From positions 11,461,393 through 11,525,392 of the forward strand of contig OY783192.1 in assembly GCA_963678675.1 (NCBI GenBank): DNA of 64,000 nt, read 5' to 3'. Below are positions 58,361-64,000 of this stretch, piece by piece; the first letter of the stretch is position 1; each line of letters starts with the position of its first letter. A program made the position numbers and the translations under genes. The notes under the pieces were generated by a model. The model did not search any database. It saw only the letters and a program-made list of their open reading frames with translations, and was not told where the DNA came from. The DNA is from Xiphydria camelus. Taxonomy: Eukaryota > Arthropoda > Insecta > Hymenoptera > Xiphydriidae.

Positions 58361-58608
58361 TAACGATGAGATGACAGGGTTATTCCCCAAATCCGATTGC
58401 ATCATCGGATTTTACGCATCAAAATCTTTTAGAAACCGTTTTGAGCTTGTTTCACCCCAAAATGTCGATGACGGGGTTTTTCCCAGGGACTTCATTTGAT
58501 TTCTCGCTGAAGCGAAAGTATGTATATGGGGAGAAATAATCGTTCACGTCGAAGAAAATTTTGTAACGTTCTCGTATTGTAACACGGGCTCCGTCCATTA
58601 CGCGTGTC
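58361..58608. other. spacer with repeat-flank motifs
   Basis: Contains 'gatgacagggttattcccc', the small hairpin 'aatccgattgcatcatcggatt' (58390-58411) and 'gatgacggggtttttccc': the right flank of the TE insertion. No gene. Confidence 0.4.
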
Positions 58609-58802
58609 ATGTATTATAGAATTAAGTCAATTAAATCTATGTTCAAAAGGTGGATATAAATTAATTCATTCAATAGATGAATTTAAATTATTAGAAAAAA
58701 TAATTTGTCGATGAGAAGAAAAACTTTCTCATAGAATAAAAATAAATAGAATCATTCTAATTAATGAAATTATGGATCCAATATTAGTTTTTATACCTAT
58801 AC
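58609..58802 (-). pseudogene. cox1: nuclear mitochondrial insert: cox1 3' region
   Basis: Read right to left with the invertebrate mitochondrial code it gives GSMISLISMILFIFILWESF, then IIFSNNLNSSIEWINLYPP and an FNW ending. This is the last transmembrane helix and C-terminal tail of cytochrome c oxidase subunit I. Trp at WESF, EWIN and FNW are encoded by TGA, so the standard code would stop there: it is mitochondrial DNA moved to the nucleus (NUMT), not a nuclear gene. The mitochondrial-style AT bias contrasts with its neighbours. It abuts sequence related to the 21.4-kb palindromic element at about 58800. Confidence 0.85.
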
Positions 58803-59640
58803 CATATGTCCAATGGCTAGTCGAGCAGGTGCAGCGACCTGAATTTTTCTGAAATTTGACTTCGGCAGTGTTTTAGTTAGAGTTGGCTTTGGAAGATGGC
58901 GCTACGTACGAGCGAAATATTAGAAATGGTAAAAGCGGGAGGTAGATAAATGCGGGAGAAGTGAAGTGTAACCTCAAAATTGTGAATGTTGGAATAATGG
59001 TGAGTAATTGTTTGAAACGATAAGACATAATAATTCGGGTTTCTTTTCGACGTTCAACCAAATAACACGACTGATATTTAATTGCAGAGAGAAGCTGATG
59101 CGACTGGCAGTCGTGGAGGAAGGGGCTACCGTCAACGTGGTCCTCGCCAGATTGGTCGAGCTCTGCCTCGTCGACGAAAGGTGCAATTGAAATGAAATTA
59201 AAGTCTGAGTCAAGGTGAAAATTGGAAGACATGGAAAGAAAACGCGGCAGAGTCGCCGACAGAAGGAGTGAGTAAAGTGCGAAAGAAAAGTGCAGTGGCG
59301 CCGAAAAACCATGTGGAAGACAGTGGCGAACAGCAGCAGCAGCTGGTCGACACTGCTCAACTACGCACCAGCTCCTGAATGATATCTCGCCGATCGCGAT
59401 ACGCGGCCGCTCCGATGGACAACGATTCCAGACATTCGAGTCGTAGTAGCAGCAAGGACAGCAGCAGCAGCAGCAGCGTCAACGGCAGGGGCACTCTTTT
59501 AAAGCGAAGGCAGTCCAAGACCGACTCGAATAGCTGTAAGAGAAAGACGCATCGGCGGAAACATGAAATATCGAAGCAAGACTTGCAATGAGAGTGTGGT
59601 AAAAGGAAGAAAAAAAAAGGTGTGAGTGCCGTTGTACTCA
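58803..59640 (+). other. possible host or captured gene start (promoter, exon 1, basic exons)
   Basis: 58800-59080 resembles an arm and core of the palindromic element at 21427-22243. 'ATGgtgagt' at 58998-59006 could be an exon end with start codon and splice donor, and 'ttaattgcag' at 59078-59087 an acceptor. The next open stretch is basic and Gly/Arg-rich (GSRGGRGYRQRGPRQIGRAL). A second frame, 59379-59591, encodes MDNDSRHSSRSSSKDSSSSS… then KRRQSKTDSNSCKRKTHRRK. Composition suggests a nuclear RS/RGG-type protein, but frames do not join without unproven splicing. I do not recognise the gene. Confidence 0.3.
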
Positions 59641-59789
59641 CGGAGGATGTGTAAACATCTTACAATTATCTACGGTCCGAGTTTAATTGGGGAATATGAC
59701 GTCGTAGTTCGACATAAAGAAGTTTAATTTTTTCTATAATAAAATATTTATTATTATTATATTAGATTTATAACTTACTAGCAGCCCGT

Positions 59790-61130
59790 CCCGGCTTCGC
59801 ACGGGTAGATTGTGGATTGATTTTGTCCGTCCACCATTGTTTAAATACATTTTTAATACAAAACTTTTAGTATTTTTCCCGGGCTACGCAATGGTCATAT
59901 GGATTTGACTTTGACCATGACCTTCAAGGTTATATCAAGGTCAAATGGTCCTTGACCATTTTTTTCATGTTACCTTTATTGTCAGCGGAGGTCAAATTTA
60001 GGTCAAGTATAGTTCGACTTTTTGAACACCCTCTATAAGATTTACTAACTCAGAAACCTTCGCGGATATGCGTCCAACTGTTCCCCAAATTTTCATCGCA
60101 ATCGGATGAACGGTTTAGGAAGGCATAATAATCATCCGTACCGGTACTTTTTGAATACCCTGTATAAGATTTACTAACTCAGAAACCTTCGCGGGCATGC
60201 GTCCAACCATTTCCCAACTTTTCATCGCAATCGGATGAACGGTTTAGGAAGGCAAAATAATCATCAGTATCGGTACTTTTTGAACACCTTTTATAAGATT
60301 TGCTAACTCAGAAACCTTGGCGGGCATGCGTCCAACCATTCCCCAAAGTTTCATCGCAATCGGATGAACGGTTTAGGAAAGCATAATAATCATCCGTACC
60401 GGTACTTTTGAACACCCTGTATAAGATTTACTAACTCAAAAACCTTCGCGGGCATGCGTCCAACCATTTCCCAACTTTTCATCGCAATCGGATGAACGGT
60501 TTAGGAAGGCATAATAATAATCCGTACCGGTACTTTTTGAACACCTTTTATAAGATTTACTAACTCAGAAACCTTGCGGGCATGCGTCCAACCATTCCCC
60601 AAAGTTTCATCGCAATCGGATGAACGGTTTAGGAAGGCATAATAATCATCCGTACCGGTACTTTTTGAACACCTTTTATAAGATTTACTAACTCAGAAAC
60701 CTTGCGGGCATGCGTCCAACCATTCCCCAAAGTTTCGTCGCAATCGGATGAACGGTTTAGGAAGGCATAATAATCATCCGTACCGGTACTTTTTGAACAC
60801 CCTGTATAAGATTTACTAACTCAGAAACCTTCGCGGGCATGCGTCCAACCATTCCCCAGCTTTTCATCGCAATCGGATGAACGGTTTAGGAAGGCATAAT
60901 AATCATCAGTACCGGTACTTTTTGAACACCCTGTATAAGATTTACTAACTCAGACCCCTTCGCGGGCATGCGTCCAACCATTTCCCAAAGTTTCATCGCA
61001 ATCGGATGAACGGTTTAGGAAGGCATTTGATATTACCTTAAAGGTCACGGTCAAGGTCAAATCCAATACGACCACTGGGTAGCCACGGGAAAATCCTTAA
61101 AGTTTTGTATTAAACATTTTTCTCTAAGAT
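59790..61130. mobile_element. element with inverted ends around a tandem array
   Basis: The left inner sequence (59851-59945: 'ttttaatacaaaacttttag', 'ggatttgactttgaccatga') is mirrored at 61027-61118 ('ttaaagttttgtattaaaca', 'cacggtcaaggtcaaatcca'). The left edge begins 'actagcagcccgtcccggct', a start phrase widespread in insect repeats. Outer boundaries and target duplication are not clear on the right. It encodes nothing. Confidence 0.6.
60009..61022. repeat. tandem array, ~125-bp unit, 8 copies
   Basis: The unit runs 'ctttttgaacaccctgtata' … 'gatttactaactcagaaacc' … 'catcgcaatcggatgaacgg' 'tttaggaaggcataataatc'. Eight head-to-tail units differ by a few substitutions and 1-2 base indels. 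It lies wholly inside the inverted-repeat element, so it may have expanded from an internal module of that element. Confidence 0.9.
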
Positions 61131-62749
61131 GTTTTCCCGTTGAGATAATCCAGCTTGCGCGAATAGTATGCGCAGTAGCGCCACACACACTGACGCAGTC
61201 ACATGTACACGGCTTACGTCTGATGCTCGATTTCCCAGGAAGGTCCCACCGTAGAGCTATAACATAGATGTTTACACATCAAAAATGACAGAGACGAGGC
61301 GACGAGACAGAGGAGGAAGTCGTCACCACGAAGGGTTCCTGAAACGGTACCAGTACTAGCAACGTGTGTGAAGAGTTCAAGAGAACGGGCCATCTACACA
61401 CAGTCGCAAATCATGCAGAGTTCCTGTGACACCCGACAGCGGCATCACGTCAGGAGTATGAACGGTGGAGAAGAACGGGAGCCTCGCTGAAAAAGGAAGG
61501 AGCAGTGTTGGCGATGGCGGTGACAGCCCGGATCATGAGCAAAGGCTGAAGAACCTTGAGCGTTTTGGATAAAAAGTGGACGTGACTCGAAGCAGTTCTC
61601 ATAATCGATATACGCCGACACTGGTGCCGTAGCCAATCTCGATCACAATGGATTCTTCCAACTAGAGGCGGTTTCTATATCACTCGTCGCCGTTGATCCT
61701 TTCCCTCTTAATCCATGTACATAATGCATCTGTTAGTATGAAGTTTGATCCGAAACCCTTCCATCCTTCCTATTGTAACACTCTCGTAACAATACGGTCC
61801 GATTATTTTATATTCATAAGGTTTTATCAGCTTTACGCGTTATTCCTCGTTATTTTCGTTATTTAACCTTGCATTCATACATTATTACTGATGGATTATT
61901 AATAAATTAATTAATGAAAGTGACTCTACTGGCTTGTGTTATTTTTCGTCCCGTATTTCCTTCCGCAAGATATTTGGATAAATGTACCCCTTCGATCTTG
62001 AAGAGTTTGGTTGGAATAAGCAAGCCGGATAGTGGACAGAGTTTAGGCATTAGGAGGCATACAAGATGTCACAATCAGCGGGACAGGATTTCGTGTAATC
62101 ATGATTTATTAGAATTTTTTCATTCATAAAATTAGCTCCCGCAGGGGAAATTACATTTTGTACAGTAAACTATGAGATGGATGTATCTCATCTAGAGCTA
62201 CTAATGAAGTATAAAATATCAATTGAACACAGATTTGTTGATACAGAAATGATTACTATCCACTTCGTTGTTCAAATGCCCCCGCGATCGGATCAATTAA
62301 AAATAACGTTAAAGAACCACAACACGATGATTTCTACACCGACAATTGCGGGAACGGCTCGTAATATCTTATATCAAGGCAACTACATCGCGACTTTCTG
62401 TTCCGCGATAGGCTTCGCTTCCTGAAACAGTGTTACGTTCAATCGTCGTCGTCTCCCAGTCCCAGGCCTTCCACAGATATCGGTCGCAGACAATGTACCA
62501 CCGCTGGGAGGAGGGGGATCGGCTGAAGGAGCAGTAGGGCGAGGCGGAGATGGAGGTTTTTCTGTGTGCGTGTGGAGTTGGGGGGGGGGGGGGGGGCGGC
62601 GGCGGCTCGGTTGGGGATTAGTACGTCCCTCAGATTTCTGTGGAAAATTATAATAAAATATAATACATAACCGCGTCTCCTTACTCTCCACCGTCGTTCC
62701 TCGTCGCTCGTCTTCCTTTTGAAGGTGACTTGCAAGGAAACCGTTTCAT
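61131..62749. other. 1.6 kb without a recognisable gene
   Basis: 61270-61560 is Arg/Gly-rich in one frame (MTETRRRDRGGSRHHEGFLK) but broken by stops; it could be a 3' portion of the basic gene at 59 kb. 61680-61910 looks like 3' UTR. Frames 61914-62129 and 62177-62425 have no known motif. A G run (12-13 bases) plus GGC repeats lies at 62580-62610. A short CT/AG-rich stretch follows. Confidence 0.3.
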
Positions 62750-62934
62750 GTGTACCTCGCCGATTTCGTTCATTCTGTTATTATGGTATTCGACATCAAG
62801 GTCTAAGAGAGATACGTATTTCTCTTCTCAGCGGATAAAGTTTCTCCGCAGAATCCGCAGATAAAAAAAAACGTATCTCTTACATTTTGATGTAGAATAA
62901 CAATATCAGAATGAACGAGGTCGGCGAGGTACAC
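62750..62934. repeat. 185-bp hairpin MITE-like repeat
   Basis: It begins GTGTACCTCGCCGATTTCGT and ends with the near-inverse. Arms of ~70 bp, including 'gagatacgta' / 'tacgtatctc' at the inner ends. Target duplication uncertain. Confidence 0.75.
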
Positions 62935-63205
62935 CGGAGACAGTATTACTTTGTTAGATAAGTTTGTAGGTGATTCTACTAATTGTATGCCAATTGTCAG
63001 CTACTCCAGTGTGGAGTATTACCAGGAGATGCCACGAGGAGGCCAATTGACACGTTACACGAATTTCGTACGACCTTTTTATCAATTTCTGAGGTTTACG
63101 AATTTCGTGTAACTTGATCTCCCACCCTACCGCCCTCGCTGCATGCGACTCCGAAGGCCGAATGATGTTGGGGCTTGAGGGTAGTGGGTCTAGTCCAGCA
63201 CGTGC
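62935..63205. other. 3' flank of the mariner-type gene
   Basis: 'gttacacgaatttcgtacga' (63054…) and 'tttacgaatttcgtgtaac' (63093-63111) are inverted and may belong to the terminal repeat of the mariner-type element whose transposase follows on the minus strand. No other feature. Confidence 0.4.
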
Positions 63206-64000
63206 TCACAGCAGATGTTCTATGTGCCCTGCTCTGATTTCCTCTCGACATTGATATCGTATGCGCTCCTCTAAGTTTTCTTGCGTATTCCGCAACATAT
63301 TTCGGGGAATGGCGGCACATTCTTGTTGAATCAACCTTTTCAGGTGATCGACGCTCTCAATTATTCGCACCCCATCATAAATTTTCATCTTGAGGTAACC
63401 CCATAAAAAAAAGTCCAGTGGAGTAATGTCGGGCGATCGAGGTGGCCACTCTGTTGGCGCTCTTAATCCAATCCAACGAGCTTCGCCAAAGACATCATTC
63501 AATTGTTCAGTAACTCTTTGATTTGAGTGTGGCGGTGCGCCATCGTGTTGAAAAATGACCTCCTGATCGTCCATCACTTCAAGAACAGCTGGCAGTATTT
63601 GATGCTCCAAGAGGTCCAAATAGGATTGAGCATTTAAATTTCCGTCGATAAAAATAGGACCAACAATTTTATCGCCAAGGATCCCCGCCCATACGTTCAC
63701 TTTCTGCTTATTTTGCACATTTTGCTCGCGAAGAATATGAGGATTCCTAGCGCACCAGTATCTATGAAAATGTGACCGTACTTCACCATTCACAAAGAAA
63801 GTACATTCATCTGTAAAGCAGATACTTTGTAACACATCGGGTTGTCGGTCCATTCGTTGCAGCATCGTTTGGCAAAACGTCAATCTTCTTTGACGATCAC
63901 CGCGATGAGGTAACGCTTGGTGCGTCTGTCCTTTATAATTCTTGATTTTATTTAATCGCAGCACTCGTTGCACAGTGGACTTGGGAATCCCTGTTTGTCG
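63206..64000 (-). CDS. mariner-type (IS630/Tc1 group, DDE_3) transposase, partial at window end
   Basis: Runs off the right edge; stop at 63208-63206. From the edge: RQTGIPKSTVQRVLRLNKIK (end of the DNA-binding HTH), then FTDECTFFVNGEVRSH (first catalytic Asp), VNVWAGILGDKIVGPIFIDG, VIFQHDGAPPHSNQRV (second Asp), RSPDITPLDFFLWGYLKMKI (third acidic position) and a C-terminus ending IEHLL. The visible ~264 codons are uninterrupted with all catalytic blocks present, in contrast to the broken relative at 4341-7748. Length and order fit a 340-360-residue transposase of that group. Whether the missing N-terminus is intact cannot be seen. Confidence 0.88.
   Translation of the reverse strand, partial: RQTGIPKSTVQRVLRLNKIKNYKGQTHQALPHRGDRQRRLTFCQTMLQRMDRQPDVLQSICFTDECTFFVNGEVRSHFHRYWCARNPHILREQNVQNKQKVNVWAGILGDKIVGPIFIDGNLNAQSYLDLLEHQILPAVLEVMDDQEVIFQHDGAPPHSNQRVTEQLNDVFGEARWIGLRAPTEWPPRSPDITPLDFFLWGYLKMKIYDGVRIIESVDHLKRLIQQECAAIPRNMLRNTQENLEERIRYQCREEIRAGHIEHLL

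Noticed and set aside
60009..61022. CRISPR-like regular repeat array
   Set aside because: The ~125-bp units are contiguous without unique spacers, and the context is eukaryotic repeat DNA. It is a satellite.
61914..62425. Mitochondrial or host exons at 61.9-62.4 kb
   Set aside because: Unlike 58609-58802, neither frame translates to a recognisable protein under either code.

Overview
The window looks like repeat-dense nuclear DNA of an arthropod, most likely an insect. The grounds are spliced transposase genes with short GT-AG introns, a nuclear copy of insect-type mitochondrial cox1 in which TGA reads as Trp, and TE families typical of insects. An ant or other hymenopteran is plausible but not proven. 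I found no convincing single-copy host gene. Nearly everything recognisable is a transposable element, and many are inserted into one another.

Layout. 0-3 kb: anonymous sequence with two fold-back repeats. 3.0-8.2 kb: a Tc1/mariner-type element broken by three later insertions (TTAA type, TA type and a 2.4 kb Transib type); the Transib-type insert itself carries a block of Harbinger sequence. 8.6-12.9 kb: small inverted-repeat elements and a truncated Harbinger-like ORF. 12.9-16.3 kb, 26.9-28.2 kb and 55.8-57.6 kb: three broken copies of one gene family, with a PIN/FEN1-like nuclease-type core and a C-terminal tesmin/TSO1-like CXC cysteine cluster. The third copy lies inside a 3.3 kb element with terminal inverted repeats and a TAA duplication. 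18.7-26.2 kb: a series of non-autonomous elements. 28.2-32.1 kb: a pogo-like C-terminal finger, then a 2.1 kb palindromic element with tRNA-like sequence in both arms. 33-36 kb: an LTR end, a simple acidic-coding repeat and a Jockey-type LINE.

36.2-44.5 kb is the most informative region. It is a Transib (RAG1-like) transposase gene with all three catalytic acidic positions, split by a solo LTR and by a 5.4 kb Ty3/gypsy element. It ends at a terminus reading CACTGTG, the complement of the RAG recombination-signal heptamer. Two non-autonomous relatives (4831-7253 and 49361-52505) begin and end with this heptamer and have 5-bp target duplications, CGATG and CGGCG. 44.7-49.0 kb is an apparently intact two-gene PIF/Harbinger element sitting in a LINE gag. 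50-52.5 kb holds pieces of a Mutator-like gene on opposite strands inside a Transib shell. 58.6 kb has the mitochondrial cox1 fragment, 60-61 kb an eight-unit ~125-bp array, and the window ends inside a second mariner-type transposase.

The elements form a readable insertion history. In several cases removing the insert plus one target duplication rejoins the interrupted reading frame, which confirms the boundaries independently. All family names come from reading motifs by eye; no searches were run.
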